A stretch of DNA of 64,000 bases from DASRHT01 sp035293765 (GCA_035293765.1 DATGMF010000026.1:25971-89970); one strand, 5' to 3'; shown: positions 42,826 through 53,301, counted from the first letter of the stretch. Notes: generated from the sequence alone by a model not told the origin. Translations and numbers: made by a program.

Positions 42826-42854
42826 TTGACGTTTGTTTCTGTAGCTGCTACCAT
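42826..42854 (+). promoter_or_regulatory. sigma70-type promoter of the HTH-GAF gene
   Basis: TTGACG (42826-42831), a 17-bp spacer and TACCAT (42849-42854) lie about 48 bases upstream of the start codon. Confidence 0.6.
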
Positions 42855-42901
42855 ACTGTTGAGAAAACATTCGTTTGTAGGTGAGTAAGGGAGCTGAATG
42901 T

Positions 42902-43873
42902 GTGGAAAACTCACAACAATGGCGCGATCTCTTAGGAAAAATCATCAAAGATCCCCAGGAAAGACAACAAATCGCGAATGAATTGAGTGTCAGGCCCATC
43001 ACTTTAATGCGCTGGGTGAGCGGCGAGTCGAAGCCGCGACCGCATAACCTGCGTCTGCTCATAAACGCCTTGCCGGAATACCGGCAGGAGTTGTTAGAAT
43101 TGATTCCAAAAGAGCTGGGCTATGATTTGGAACAAGGGGTCGAGGATATACATGTCTCCTATGAGATTCCATCGATCTTTTATGCCCGTGTTTTGAATGC
43201 ACACTGCACTTTACCGAAGGTTTTGCACTTTAATTCAATCTGCGATGTTATTTTGCAGCAGGCTCTCAAGCAACTCGACCCCAACCGCGTAGGCATGGAA
43301 GTGACGGTGGTGCAGTGCATGCCCCCTTCGCAGGAGAACAAGGTGCGTAGCCTGCGTGAGGGCATGGGGCGAGGAACGCCGCCCTGGAGCCGCGAACTGG
43401 AGCAGAGGACGATGTTCCTCGGTATACAATCGCTGGCGGGCTACGTGGTTTCTTCGGGGCATATGCGGGCTATTGAGAGCCGTGGCGAAGGGGAGAAATT
43501 CTTCCCGGTCGAGTGGGTAGAATGGGAGGAAAGCGCAATGGCCTACCCTATTATGCGTTCAGATCGCGTGGCCGGCTGTTTCCTTGTTTCCTGTACACAG
43601 CCGAATTATTTTGTTTCCCCGGCGCGCCAGACCCTCATTCAAAATTATGCCGAACTCCTCTCGGTGGCGTTCGAGCCTGAGGCGTTCTATGACCTGGGGG
43701 ATATTGATCTGGGAAGGACGCCATCCTATAAGGACCAGCAGCCTTATCTCGCGAAGTTTAGATCGCGTGTGGCTGAGATGATGATCCGATTTCACCTGGA
43801 TATCATTCAAGCCGAGCGGAAGGTGTGGCAGCAGATAGAAGAAGAACTCTTGCGCGCCAGCTTCGATCTGTGA
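42902..43873 (+). CDS. HTH and GAF domain regulator
   Basis: The start at GTG 42902 has a GGGAG site; the product is 323 residues. Residues about 15-60 form a helix-turn-helix of XRE type (ERQQIANELSVRPITLMRWV followed by SGESKPRPHNLRLLINAL). The middle (about 95-260) is GAF-like, with an aromatic and acidic ligand pocket and YPIMRSDRVAGCFLVSCTQP as a typical GAF strand pair. The C-terminal 60 residues are helical (FRSRVAEMMIRFHLDIIQAE). It should bind DNA in response to a small ligand or redox cue. It is divergent from the orphan nuclease domain, which it might control. Confidence 0.7.
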   Translation: MENSQQWRDLLGKIIKDPQERQQIANELSVRPITLMRWVSGESKPRPHNLRLLINALPEYRQELLELIPKELGYDLEQGVEDIHVSYEIPSIFYARVLNAHCTLPKVLHFNSICDVILQQALKQLDPNRVGMEVTVVQCMPPSQENKVRSLREGMGRGTPPWSRELEQRTMFLGIQSLAGYVVSSGHMRAIESRGEGEKFFPVEWVEWEESAMAYPIMRSDRVAGCFLVSCTQPNYFVSPARQTLIQNYAELLSVAFEPEAFYDLGDIDLGRTPSYKDQQPYLAKFRSRVAEMMIRFHLDIIQAERKVWQQIEEELLRASFDL

Positions 43874-44015
43874 AGACGAGCCATAGGTGCAAATATTCTG
43901 CTCTGTTTGCTGATAGCCTCTTGACCTGGCCGCTCCTACCGCCTATACTAAAGCGGAATCATGCTGAGATGGTGATGAATGTAGTGTGCCGCCCGCCATC
44001 TCAAGAGGGGATGAG

Positions 44016-47000
44016 ATGTTCAGGAAACTCGTCATGTATTGGCGACCTCTGGCTTTTTATGGTCTGCTGCTGCCTGGCCTGTTTTTGCGTCTGTATAATC
44101 TCAACTGGGACCAGGGCAATAGCTTTCATCCCGATGAGCGACAGATTCTATTTCACGTTACAACGCTAGGGTGGCCCACTAGCTTTGCGCAGTTTCTCGA
44201 TCCCGCTCATTCTCCGCTGAATCCGCATTTTTTCGCCTATGGCTCCTTTCCCCTCTACCTGCTGGCTTTCGTCGGGCACTTCGTTGTCCCTACATCTGCT
44301 CCCGATGCTTTTGTCAGGTATACGCTTGTGGGACGTGTGCTCTCAGCTCTGTTCGATAGCGGAACGATCCTGCTGACCGGATGGCTGGCGCTGCTGCTGG
44401 TGAAAGATGAGACGCCAGGACGGCGCAATGCCTGGAATGCGGCGTTACTTGCCGCCGCGCTGGTGACGTTTACGCCGCTGCAACTGCAATTATCACATTT
44501 CTACGCGGTTGATACCATCCTGCTTTTCTTCGTCATGCTCACGCTCCTCGCCAGTGTGGCGCTGGTGCGAACCAATCGCCTGATGCTCTGGTCGTTCATT
44601 GCTGGCCTGGGCTACGGCCTGGCTCTTGCGACCAAATTCAGCGCTGCTCCTCTGGCTGTGCCGCTGTTTGTATCAGCCCTGTTAAGCTGGTATTACCGGC
44701 GCGATTTTTTCCCTGCCGCCAGTTCACTACTGCTCTCCCTGGTTGTTACCGTAATGGTATTTCTTATAGCCCAACCCTATGCCTATCTGGATGCTCCAAA
44801 CTATATTCAGCAGGTGGCGGAACAGGGGAGCCTGGTGCGGGGCACGCTCGATCTCCCTTATGTGCGGCAGTTCGCCGGTACCATTCCCTTTATCTATCAG
44901 GCGCAGAATATGCTGCTCTGGGGAATGGGGGTGACGCTGGGACTGGCCGCGTTTGCCGGGCTACTCTGGCTCTGCTGGCAGGTATGGAGGCGTCGCGCTG
45001 GCTCCTGGCTGATCGTGCTCTCCTGGGTGCTTGTCTACGGAACAATTAATTGCCTGTTCTACGTCAAATACATGCGCTATATGCTTCCCATCTACCCCTT
45101 GCTGGCGCTGATGGCGGCGGCTGTATTGCTGGAATGGGGGCGCTATCTGCAAGGAAGAGAGTTGAAGAAATCGGCCCGCTGGGAGCGCATCCTGCCCTCT
45201 GCTTACATTATCGTGGTAGGGCTGGTGGTAGCCGGTACGATGTTTCAAGGGCTGGCATTGATGAATGTGTATAGCCAGCCCAATACGCGCATTCAGGCGT
45301 CGCGCTGGATATATAGTCATTTAAAGCCGGGAAGCGTGTTGACGTACGAGCAGTGGGATGATCCTCTGCCGGTCGCTGTTGATGGACATGATCCATCGAT
45401 GTTTGTCCAGGCATCTTATCCCGATGCCAACGGGCAGCCAACGACGGGACTGGATCTCTATGGCGATGATACGACGGCGAAGGCGCGCCAGCTAGCAAAC
45501 TTTCTGCCAACGGTCAATGCGATTACAATGGCAACGGACCGGCTTGATAAGTCAATTCCGCGCCTCCCGCAGCGTTATCCTTTGACGATTCACTATTACC
45601 AGCTCCTGTATAGCGGCCAACTGGGGTTTCGCCTGGTCGCCACCTTCCAGAACCATCCCAACCTGTTTGGCATCACGCTTGATGATAGCAACGCGGATGA
45701 GAGCTACTCCGTATTTGATCATCCGACCACGCGTATTTTCGAACGTGATACTCCCTATCCCTACACGCCCGATCAGCTCTTCCAGAAATTATTGGATGGC
45801 GTGCAACTTCCGGCACCAGGAGCGCGTCTCTCTGGCGCGCAGCACACGTTGATGCTCACTCCCCAGCAAATCGAAGATAATCAACAATCTCCCCCTTTCG
45901 CTGTGCAGTTTCCCTCTGGTAGTCCCGCCAATCAGGCACCGATTTTATTCTGGTGGCTGGCGATCACCCTGCTGGGCCTGCTCACCTGTCCGCTGATCTT
46001 TTCGGTTTTTCGCATGCTCTCGGATCGTGGCTACCTGTTTAGTAAAATGCTCGGGTTATTGTTGGTGGCGTATCTATCCTGGTTGCTTGCAGCCATGCAC
46101 TGGCTCCCTTTCAGCCATCTTTCGCTCCTGCTGGTGGTCGGCGGGCTGCTCCTCTGTAGTACGGTAATGTTTTTTTTTCAGCGGGCGGCTATCGTTGCCT
46201 TCTGCTCTCAACATTGGCGCAGGCTGTTGCTCAGCGAGTTGCTATTCAGCCTGGCGTACTTGCTGTTTGTTGGTATTCGCTCGCTCAATCCCGATCTTTG
46301 GCAAATTTACCTGGGCGGTGAGAAGCCGATGGAGCTGGCTTTTCTCAATGCTATCCTGCGCAGTCCCTATGCGCCTCCCTTCGATCCCTGGTTTGCCGGT
46401 GGCTATATCAATTACTATTACTATGGTTACTACGTCATCGGCTCCCTGATCAAGTTAACCGGTATTATCCCCACAACCGCTTTTAATCTCGCTATCCCCA
46501 CCCTGTTTGCGCTCACGTTCGGCGGGGCCGTGATTGTCGTCTATAGCCTTGCCAATAGCGTCCCTGTAGCTCTGTTAGGAGGATATTTTACCGCGTTCAT
46601 CGGTAACTTCAACGGGCTGGCGCAGCTCAACGGGCAGGCGCTCGCATTCCTGAGTCACACCCCTTTGCCCGCGTTTGATTACTGGCAGAGCAGCCGTATC
46701 ATTCCTTTCACCATCAACGAGTTCCCCTTCTGGACCTTTCTCTTTGCTGATCTGCATCCGCATGTGATTGATCTGCCGATCTCTGTGCTGATGCTTGGTA
46801 TTATTGCTGCGCTTTTGCTTGCTCGTGACAAGAAAAGCCTGCTTTTCCCAGCCTCTTATGAGCGCCTGTCATTATATCTGCTCGCCGCGTTCGTTTTTGG
46901 CACCATTGCCTGCGTCAATCCCTGGGATATGCCCGTCCATGCGACGTTGTTAGCAGGAGGGCTGGTTGTGCAGAGAGTGATGCAGAAACGGCAAGAGAGT

Positions 47001-48272
47001 AGAATGGAATTATTGATTGCGCTCGGCTTTCGCCTTGTAACGACAGCGGCGCTGTGTGGCCTGGGCTATCTCTTTTATTTGCCTTTCTATCTCTCATATC
47101 AGCAGCTCTATATAAATGGGATAGGGTTGGTAGTCCAGGGAACGAACCTGGGCGATTATTTTATGGTCTTTGGCCTCTGGATCTTCCTCGCGCTCAGCTT
47201 CTTTCTGGCAGAGCTGTATCGTGGCTGGGCGGCACTGAGAAATCTTGGCGGAATGTTTGCATCCTGGCATGTTGCTGGCTATATGGTAGTGAGTGCGATC
47301 ATTGTGTGTTTCCTGGCATTCTCTGGCGTCAAGCTGCTACTGGCTGCCTTGCTTGTTCTAGGAATATTGCTGCTGCTGAGGCAATTAAGGGCGCGATTGG
47401 CAATACTAAGAGGCGCAGAAGGTGGAAGCACAGGCATAATCAAAATGGTTTATAGGGGAGGAGGCGTGATCGATCAGACGCAGGCATATACCTATCTTTT
47501 ATTGCTTGTGGGGCTCTGCATTGCACTGGGGATAGAGGTGGTATATGTACGCGATTTTCTGGACGGTAGTGGCTTCGCCCGCATGAATACGGTTTTTAAG
47601 TTTTCGATGCAGCTCTGGCTTTTAATGGCAATTGGCGGCGCGCTGGTAGTGCAGCGTTTGTGGCGCGTCTTGGGAGGCGTGATCCGGCGGGCGTGGATGA
47701 CGGCGCTGGTAATGCTGCTGCTTGTATGCTCGATATTTCTTGTAGAAGGTATGCCTGCACGCATTCACGATCATCAGGTATGGATTGATGTTCAGAAGCC
47801 CGCCGTGAGCGCGGCTTATACCCCGACACTGGATGGCTTTGCCTTTGTGCGGGCCTGGTATCCGGGAGATGCTGCTGCTATTACGTGGCTCAATACGCAT
47901 GTGGCGGGCGCTCCGGTCATTCTGGAGGCAGCGGCGCCCGTTTCCTATCAGTGGTATAATCGCGTCTCCGTTTTTACGGGCTTGCCCGATGTGATAGGCT
48001 GGGCCGACCATGAGGGAGAGCAGCGTTACAGTGATCAGCCAATCAATCGCATTACCGATGTTGGAATCATTTATTCCACCACCGATACTGCTCAGGCTCT
48101 TGAATTACTGCACTTTTATCAAGTACGCTATATATATGTAGGGCAGCTAGAGCGAGATCTCTATGGGACCAGGGAGCCGGAGAGGTTCGATAAGTTCGAA
48201 CATATGGTGGGCAGCGCGTTGCAAGTGGCGTATCGTTCGAGCAGTGTAACTATCTACGAAGTAGTTGTATAG
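44016..48272 (+). CDS. giant GT-C membrane protein: PMT-like half fused to YYY domain
   Basis: From the ATG at 44016 (GAGGGG site; an earlier GTG at 43986 has none) the product is 1418 residues with some 25 or more membrane segments. The first 440 residues follow the GT39/PMT plan: NWDQGNSFHPDERQILFHVT holds the acidic catalytic motif in the first external loop. An external domain of about 200 residues follows. The second half is a Chlor_Arch_YYY domain (TIGR03662 / DUF2298), with PWFAGGYINYYYYGYYVIGS and FARMNTVFKFSMQLW. It should use a polyprenyl-phosphate sugar donor on the outer face of the membrane. It heads a run of four such genes. Confidence 0.85.
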   Translation: MFRKLVMYWRPLAFYGLLLPGLFLRLYNLNWDQGNSFHPDERQILFHVTTLGWPTSFAQFLDPAHSPLNPHFFAYGSFPLYLLAFVGHFVVPTSAPDAFVRYTLVGRVLSALFDSGTILLTGWLALLLVKDETPGRRNAWNAALLAAALVTFTPLQLQLSHFYAVDTILLFFVMLTLLASVALVRTNRLMLWSFIAGLGYGLALATKFSAAPLAVPLFVSALLSWYYRRDFFPAASSLLLSLVVTVMVFLIAQPYAYLDAPNYIQQVAEQGSLVRGTLDLPYVRQFAGTIPFIYQAQNMLLWGMGVTLGLAAFAGLLWLCWQVWRRRAGSWLIVLSWVLVYGTINCLFYVKYMRYMLPIYPLLALMAAAVLLEWGRYLQGRELKKSARWERILPSAYIIVVGLVVAGTMFQGLALMNVYSQPNTRIQASRWIYSHLKPGSVLTYEQWDDPLPVAVDGHDPSMFVQASYPDANGQPTTGLDLYGDDTTAKARQLANFLPTVNAITMATDRLDKSIPRLPQRYPLTIHYYQLLYSGQLGFRLVATFQNHPNLFGITLDDSNADESYSVFDHPTTRIFERDTPYPYTPDQLFQKLLDGVQLPAPGARLSGAQHTLMLTPQQIEDNQQSPPFAVQFPSGSPANQAPILFWWLAITLLGLLTCPLIFSVFRMLSDRGYLFSKMLGLLLVAYLSWLLAAMHWLPFSHLSLLLVVGGLLLCSTVMFFFQRAAIVAFCSQHWRRLLLSELLFSLAYLLFVGIRSLNPDLWQIYLGGEKPMELAFLNAILRSPYAPPFDPWFAGGYINYYYYGYYVIGSLIKLTGIIPTTAFNLAIPTLFALTFGGAVIVVYSLANSVPVALLGGYFTAFIGNFNGLAQLNGQALAFLSHTPLPAFDYWQSSRIIPFTINEFPFWTFLFADLHPHVIDLPISVLMLGIIAALLLARDKKSLLFPASYERLSLYLLAAFVFGTIACVNPWDMPVHATLLAGGLVVQRVMQKRQESRMELLIALGFRLVTTAALCGLGYLFYLPFYLSYQQLYINGIGLVVQGTNLGDYFMVFGLWIFLALSFFLAELYRGWAALRNLGGMFASWHVAGYMVVSAIIVCFLAFSGVKLLLAALLVLGILLLLRQLRARLAILRGAEGGSTGIIKMVYRGGGVIDQTQAYTYLLLLVGLCIALGIEVVYVRDFLDGSGFARMNTVFKFSMQLWLLMAIGGALVVQRLWRVLGGVIRRAWMTALVMLLLVCSIFLVEGMPARIHDHQVWIDVQKPAVSAAYTPTLDGFAFVRAWYPGDAAAITWLNTHVAGAPVILEAAAPVSYQWYNRVSVFTGLPDVIGWADHEGEQRYSDQPINRITDVGIIYSTTDTAQALELLHFYQVRYIYVGQLERDLYGTREPERFDKFEHMVGSALQVAYRSSSVTIYEVVV

Positions 48273-48346
48273 AAGACTAGTAGAGTTTGCTTTTATAGAT
48301 AGCTTCGTATCTCGAAAAGTTAGTAGGGAAAAAATCCATCATGAGG

Positions 48347-48370
48347 AACGAATTGGATGAGCAATTCGTT
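48347..48370 (+). terminator. hairpin after the giant GT-C gene
   Basis: A 9-bp stem (48347-48355 with 48362-48370) lies about 75 bases past the stop, followed by a T-rich tract (48381-48391). A second 8-bp stem, AAAACGTG/CACGTTTT, is at 48397-48421. Confidence 0.5.
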
Positions 48371-48450
48371 TGTAGAATAGGATATTTTTTTATAGAAAAA
48401 CGTGAGAGCATCCCACGTTTTAGTTGCATTTATGAGTTTTTGAGAAGATC

Positions 48451-50829
48451 ATGATCGAATTGATGCAGATGTGGGCGCTGGTGGAGGTGTTGGGACTGGC
48501 ATGTTTGCCGCTCACAGTGACGGTATTTCATAACCTGCCTGATCGGGGATGGGCCTTCAGCAAGGCGCTCGCTATTGCTCTCCTTGCCTTTTGTGTCTGG
48601 CTGCCTTTAATGCTCTGGCATACCTTGCCGTTCAGCCAGCTCTATATTCTGGGAACCGTCCTTGTTTTGCTGGCTTTTAGCCTGATTGGCCTGGTGCGCA
48701 CACGACATGCGCTCATGAAGGTGATACGTCTCAATGTGGGCTATATTGTGGCAAGCGAGATTGTATTCCTGGGCATGGTTTTCCTCCTGGGCTGGGTGCG
48801 CTCCTTTGGACCCGATATCCGCTCCTATGAAATGTTTATGGATGAGGGCTTCATCGCGGCGATTATGCGCAGCCCGCATTTGCCACCCAATGATATATGG
48901 TTTGCTGGCTACAGCATCAACTATTATTATTACGCCCATTTTGCCGTCGCCGTGCTAGCAAAGCTACTCGGACAGGCTCCCTCCATCGCCTTTAACACGG
49001 GAATTTGCATGTATTTTGGCTTAACGGCTGTCAATCTATTTGGCGTTACCTGCAACATCGTCGCCTGGGCGCGGCATTTACGCAGACGTGCCAGTCATGA
49101 TGGCGAGCAGGTTGAGCCAGCAAATACAGCGCATCCGCCATTGTTAGGTGCGATTCCCTATGGCTTGCTGACGATGGCGATGGGGCTGGTGCTGGGCAAT
49201 CTGGCCGCAACCCAGCAATGGTGGCTCAATCATGGCGATGTGGCCCATTACGACTGGTTTGCGCCCAGCCGCGTCATTGACAAAACCATTAACGAATTTC
49301 CGGCATTTAGCTTTTTGCTTTCCTGCTTCCACGCGCATGTACTGGCGCTGGCCTTTACCATCCTGGCGATAGGGCTGGCCTTCAATCTGTTGCTGGAGCA
49401 CGATGGGCAGGGTCTCTACGTCTTCGGACGTGGCTGGCAGATCCCCTTCACTTTGGGATGTACCGCGCTGGTGCTGGGCGGCCTCTTTACCATGAACGGA
49501 TGGGATTTTCCAACGTATGTGGGTCTGGCGATTATCTGTATTGGCTTGCAGCAATGGTTAGCGTACCAATCGCGCTTTTGCCTTGCCTTGCTGCTCGATA
49601 TTCTTGTGGCAAGCATCTGTCTGGTCGCGCTCTCATTTCTCTTATACCTCCCGTTCTACCTTAACTTCATCTCACCCTCGCAGGGGATCGGAATAGTGAA
49701 CCCGGCGGATCGCTCCTCGCTGGGCAGCGAAATACTCATTTATGGCTTATTTGCCTTTATCTTCCTCTCGCTGTTGCTGGCGAGCGCATCGCGGCGTTCC
49801 TTGTTCGGAGGACAATTGTCGCGACAGGGCAATAGATTCAGGATACGAGCGGACGTGGCTAGCATCGCCATTCTGGCGATAATAGCATTTACCTCATTAG
49901 TATTTCTGCCCAATAGCACCACCTTTTTATTAGCTGCCAGCACCGCCGCGCTGGCTGTCGTGCTGCTATTTTACAATATTGATGACCGCGCTCAAGCGTT
50001 TACCCTGTTGCTGGGTGCTATTGCCTTCGGGCTGGTAGCGGTTTGTGAGATTTTTTTCCTCAAGGACGTCTTCGCGGGCAATTTTCCCCGCATGAATACC
50101 GTCTTTAAGTTCTATTTTCAGGCGTGGGCGCTGCTCTCGATTGCCTCCGGCGCTGGCCTGTTTTTTATCCTGGAAAGCTTCCGACCCGCTACCTATGCGG
50201 CTTCTGTCGAACGTTTGCTTCAGCGCACAGTAGAGGGGTTGTGGGGAGTTGGCCTACTGATATTGCTGCTTGCCAGCATGGTGTATCCTCTGCTGGCAAC
50301 GCCTGCCCGTTATCAACGGCCCGATGCAACTGTGCAGGGCTCTCACCTGGAGCGCTCCAACAGCCTGGACGGAATGCTCTACCTGCAAAGCTGCCATCAG
50401 CCCGACTGTAGCTACGACACTTCCGGCGATTATGCTGCTATTCGCTGGCTCAATGCGAATGTGCAGGGGGACCCGGGTATTATTGAGGCGGTCGGCGATG
50501 ATTATAGTTTTTACGGGCGTATCTCGACCTTTACGGGATTGCCTGCCCCAATGGGCTGGGTGGGCCACGAATACCAGTGGCGCGTCAACTGGCTCAGTCA
50601 AGGCAATAACGGCAGCGAGTTTGAGCGGAGAAGCGCCGATGTTGAGACAATCTATACCGCCACTCAACCTGAGGTAGTGTTAGCGATTATGAACCATTAC
50701 CACGCTCAGTATCTGTATGTGGGGGCGTTAGAATACGCGAAATATGCTTCAGCGAATCTCCACCGCTTTAGTACCTTTATGCAGATTGTGTATAATGCGA
50801 ACGGCGTGACGATATATAAGGTCAAGTAA
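48451..50829 (+). CDS. YYY-domain GT-C membrane protein
   Basis: The 792-residue protein is a stand-alone counterpart of the second half of the upstream giant protein. It has about twelve membrane segments, DIWFAGYSINYYYYAHFAVA (YYY motif), FPRMNTVFKFYFQAWALLSI, and the external C-terminal domain with YLQSCHQPDCSYDTSGDYAA and a WVGHEYQWR loop. The family (TIGR03662 / DUF2298) is known from Chloroflexi and archaea and is thought to transfer sugars from lipid carriers. The ribosome binding site is weak (GAGAAGA). Its stop is six bases before the next gene, so expression is coupled. Confidence 0.85.
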   Translation: MIELMQMWALVEVLGLACLPLTVTVFHNLPDRGWAFSKALAIALLAFCVWLPLMLWHTLPFSQLYILGTVLVLLAFSLIGLVRTRHALMKVIRLNVGYIVASEIVFLGMVFLLGWVRSFGPDIRSYEMFMDEGFIAAIMRSPHLPPNDIWFAGYSINYYYYAHFAVAVLAKLLGQAPSIAFNTGICMYFGLTAVNLFGVTCNIVAWARHLRRRASHDGEQVEPANTAHPPLLGAIPYGLLTMAMGLVLGNLAATQQWWLNHGDVAHYDWFAPSRVIDKTINEFPAFSFLLSCFHAHVLALAFTILAIGLAFNLLLEHDGQGLYVFGRGWQIPFTLGCTALVLGGLFTMNGWDFPTYVGLAIICIGLQQWLAYQSRFCLALLLDILVASICLVALSFLLYLPFYLNFISPSQGIGIVNPADRSSLGSEILIYGLFAFIFLSLLLASASRRSLFGGQLSRQGNRFRIRADVASIAILAIIAFTSLVFLPNSTTFLLAASTAALAVVLLFYNIDDRAQAFTLLLGAIAFGLVAVCEIFFLKDVFAGNFPRMNTVFKFYFQAWALLSIASGAGLFFILESFRPATYAASVERLLQRTVEGLWGVGLLILLLASMVYPLLATPARYQRPDATVQGSHLERSNSLDGMLYLQSCHQPDCSYDTSGDYAAIRWLNANVQGDPGIIEAVGDDYSFYGRISTFTGLPAPMGWVGHEYQWRVNWLSQGNNGSEFERRSADVETIYTATQPEVVLAIMNHYHAQYLYVGALEYAKYASANLHRFSTFMQIVYNANGVTIYKVK

Positions 50830-50834
50830 TATGT

Positions 50835-53171
50835 GTGAGGGAAAAGCCAGAGATGCAGAATATTGACGACGAGATGGTAAAAGAAGAGACCGTGATAGAA
50901 GATGAGGAAGATGGGGAGCTTGTAGCGGAGCCTGAGGTATATCGACGTCGCCGCTTTGCGCTGCCGACACGCGGGCAGTTGATAGCCTGGAGCCCTTACC
51001 TGGCTGTGGTGTTGCTTGGGGCCATCTTGCGCTTCTGGGGACTGGGAGATAAGCCGCTGCACCATGATGAAAGCCTGCACGCTTATTTCTCCTTGCAGCT
51101 CATGCTCAACCCGGCAAATTATCGCTACGATCCCTTGTTACATGGCCCATTTCAATTTCATGCTATCGCGCTCGTCTACAAGATTAGCCAGTTGCTGGGA
51201 GCGTATGATAATGGCGTCAATACGACGACGGTGCGTATCGCTGCTGCTACGTTAGGGACGGTGATCGTGGGATTGCCGTACTTCCTGCGCGATTATCTCG
51301 GTAAGATCGGTGCGTGGCTGGCCTGCCTGCTGCTGGCCGTTTCGCCCAGTATGGTCTACTTCTCACGCTTTGCTCGCGAAGATATCTACATGGCCTGTTT
51401 TACCCTCCTGCTCGTAGTGAGCGTGGCGCGTTATGTGCGTAGCCGTCGTATGGGCTGGTTGATCATGGCTGGCGTTGCGTTCGCGCTCTCCTATGCAACG
51501 AAAGAAGCTACCTTCTTATCAATTGCCGTCTTTGGCAGCTTCTTTGGCGCTTTATTTGTCTGGGAACTCGGCCTCAAATGGCGTTTGCCTGCAGGCAAGC
51601 TGCTGGACGCGACCAATCGTGTCCCGACAGGGCAGGGGCAAGCCCAGCCCCTACAGAAGTATCTTCCGCGCACAGGAGCGCCAATTGTGTTGCTGCTCTA
51701 CTTCTTGATCATGGGAGCGTTGGCGAAGGTGTTCTTCGACTGGTTGAAGAATCTCTCCATCTATATCACTACTCCCGCAAATGTGAATGCGTCCGATGCC
51801 TATGTCGCGAATCTCAAAGCCGTTACGCTCACCATTGTTATACCCCTGATCGGTTTTATACTGTGCGGATACGTGTTGAGCATTCTGATCCGCGAGATGA
51901 GGGGGAAACTTCCACCGCCAGGGCGGCATGGCTTTGCCAGGAAGATTGATCCAGAGAAGCAGCCGTTGCTGGATACAATATTCACTATGCCCTGGATGCA
52001 CTGGTTTTTCGCCCTGTTAAGTGGTTGGGCCATATTTTTGCTCCTGTTCTCTGTGCTGTTTACCAACATTCCAGGCATCGCAGATGGTATCTGGCAAGGA
52101 CTGTATTACTGGATACAGCAGCAACAGGTAGCGCGCGGCGGACAGCCCTGGTACTACTACTTTTTGTTGATCCCGCTCTATGAGCAGATCGGGCTGGTCT
52201 TCGGTCTGGTGGGGATTGTACGCTGCTTATTGCGCCCGACGCGCTTCCGCCTCTTCCTGGTGTACTGGTTTGTCGGCAATGTCTTCATCTACTCCTGGGC
52301 GGCGGAGAAGATGCCCTGGCTGATGATTCATATGACTATGCCGATGATGCTGCTGGCCGCCATCGGGCTGGAGCCTGTGGTTGTCACGCTCCGGCAGTTC
52401 GCTAAAGAACGGTTGGGGCGGTTCAATTCGACGCAGGCGGCGAGGGCTGCGCAGGGATGGGCGCCGCAACCTTCCAGAGTAGGAGTGCGGACGGTGAGCA
52501 TAGCTATAATGACCCTTGTGCTTGCCATTTTGCTCTTGTTGCCAACGCTTGAGAATATGTATCAGGTATCATACGTTCACGCTGCCGATGGGCCGCATGA
52601 GATGATGGTGTATGTCCAGACCACAACTGATGTCAATATCGTGATGGCGAAAGTAGACGCGCTGGATCAGCGGCTCTATGGTGGCAAGCATCTGTTACCA
52701 ATTGGTGTGATGGATGATGCTTCCTGGCCTTTTTACTGGTATCTACGCGACTATACCAATGTCTGTTATAATTTCCCCAGCGGTTGTACTGCTAATGTGC
52801 AGGCAATTATCGTTGGCGGAGATCATTTAGATGCTGCTCAGGCCCAATATGCCACTGCCAACGGAAATAAGCCGGCGGATTTTCTGTTTCACCAATACCA
52901 CATGCGGACATGGTGGGATGAGGGTTACAAGCCCCCTCCCTGCATAGAAACCGCGACGCATAAGTGTGACGATGCCCTGGCAGGGGGCGGTGTTGGTCCT
53001 CTGCTCTGGCTATCATATGGCGATACTCCGCCGCCCGGGGCAACCTTTAACCTGGGATTGGCAGCGCAGAATGTCTGGCAATGGTGGTGGCAGCGCAAGG
53101 CCATCGGCAGCACAACCGGTTCGTACGATATGGGGCTGTTCATTCGTAAGGATCTTGGAGTATCTCCGTAA
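50835..53171 (+). CDS. Agl23-like GT-C membrane protein (paralogue 1)
   Basis: The 778-residue protein starts at GTG 50835 (a second start, ATG 50853, is possible). An acidic cytoplasmic tail of about 45 residues precedes twelve or so membrane segments. GDKPLHHDESLHAYFSLQLM is the acidic motif in the first external loop; YFSRFAREDIYMACFTLLLV and ALSYATKEATFLSIAVFGSF are conserved with its neighbour. The TIGR03663 family includes Agl23, linked to archaeal N-glycosylation. The external C-terminal part ends WLSYGDTPPPGATFNLGLAA. It carries an extra 12 residues (around 261-277) relative to its paralogue, encoded in part by a REP-like motif. Confidence 0.85.
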   Translation: MREKPEMQNIDDEMVKEETVIEDEEDGELVAEPEVYRRRRFALPTRGQLIAWSPYLAVVLLGAILRFWGLGDKPLHHDESLHAYFSLQLMLNPANYRYDPLLHGPFQFHAIALVYKISQLLGAYDNGVNTTTVRIAAATLGTVIVGLPYFLRDYLGKIGAWLACLLLAVSPSMVYFSRFAREDIYMACFTLLLVVSVARYVRSRRMGWLIMAGVAFALSYATKEATFLSIAVFGSFFGALFVWELGLKWRLPAGKLLDATNRVPTGQGQAQPLQKYLPRTGAPIVLLLYFLIMGALAKVFFDWLKNLSIYITTPANVNASDAYVANLKAVTLTIVIPLIGFILCGYVLSILIREMRGKLPPPGRHGFARKIDPEKQPLLDTIFTMPWMHWFFALLSGWAIFLLLFSVLFTNIPGIADGIWQGLYYWIQQQQVARGGQPWYYYFLLIPLYEQIGLVFGLVGIVRCLLRPTRFRLFLVYWFVGNVFIYSWAAEKMPWLMIHMTMPMMLLAAIGLEPVVVTLRQFAKERLGRFNSTQAARAAQGWAPQPSRVGVRTVSIAIMTLVLAILLLLPTLENMYQVSYVHAADGPHEMMVYVQTTTDVNIVMAKVDALDQRLYGGKHLLPIGVMDDASWPFYWYLRDYTNVCYNFPSGCTANVQAIIVGGDHLDAAQAQYATANGNKPADFLFHQYHMRTWWDEGYKPPPCIETATHKCDDALAGGGVGPLLWLSYGDTPPPGATFNLGLAAQNVWQWWWQRKAIGSTTGSYDMGLFIRKDLGVSP
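51638..51659 (+). repeat. REP-like 22-nt motif, copy 2, inside a coding sequence
   Basis: Matches 20 of 22 bases of 12261-12282. AGGGGC/GCCCCT arms give a 6-bp hairpin. In frame it encodes part of GQGQAQPLQK, a stretch missing from the downstream paralogue, so it looks like an in-frame insertion in a cytoplasmic loop. Confidence 0.6.
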
Positions 53172-53245
53172 TTTTAGTACCCGTATGCGGGGCGAGCATG
53201 ACCATCGACCGCCGCATTTTCCCTGGGGGGGCGAGATTATGTATC

Positions 53246-53291
53246 GGACGCGCTGTAGCTCCCCGATTCATCGTGGGAGGTCCCTATAGGA
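53246..53291 (+). repeat. hairpin element, copy 1
   Basis: Bases 53256-53287 are exactly the reverse complement of 56882-56913. CTCCC and GGGAG arms around a CGAT/ATCG core form a near-perfect stem. It lies directly upstream of the TTG start of the second Agl23-like gene. Confidence 0.75.
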
Positions 53292-53301
53292 GCAAGGAAC
53301 G

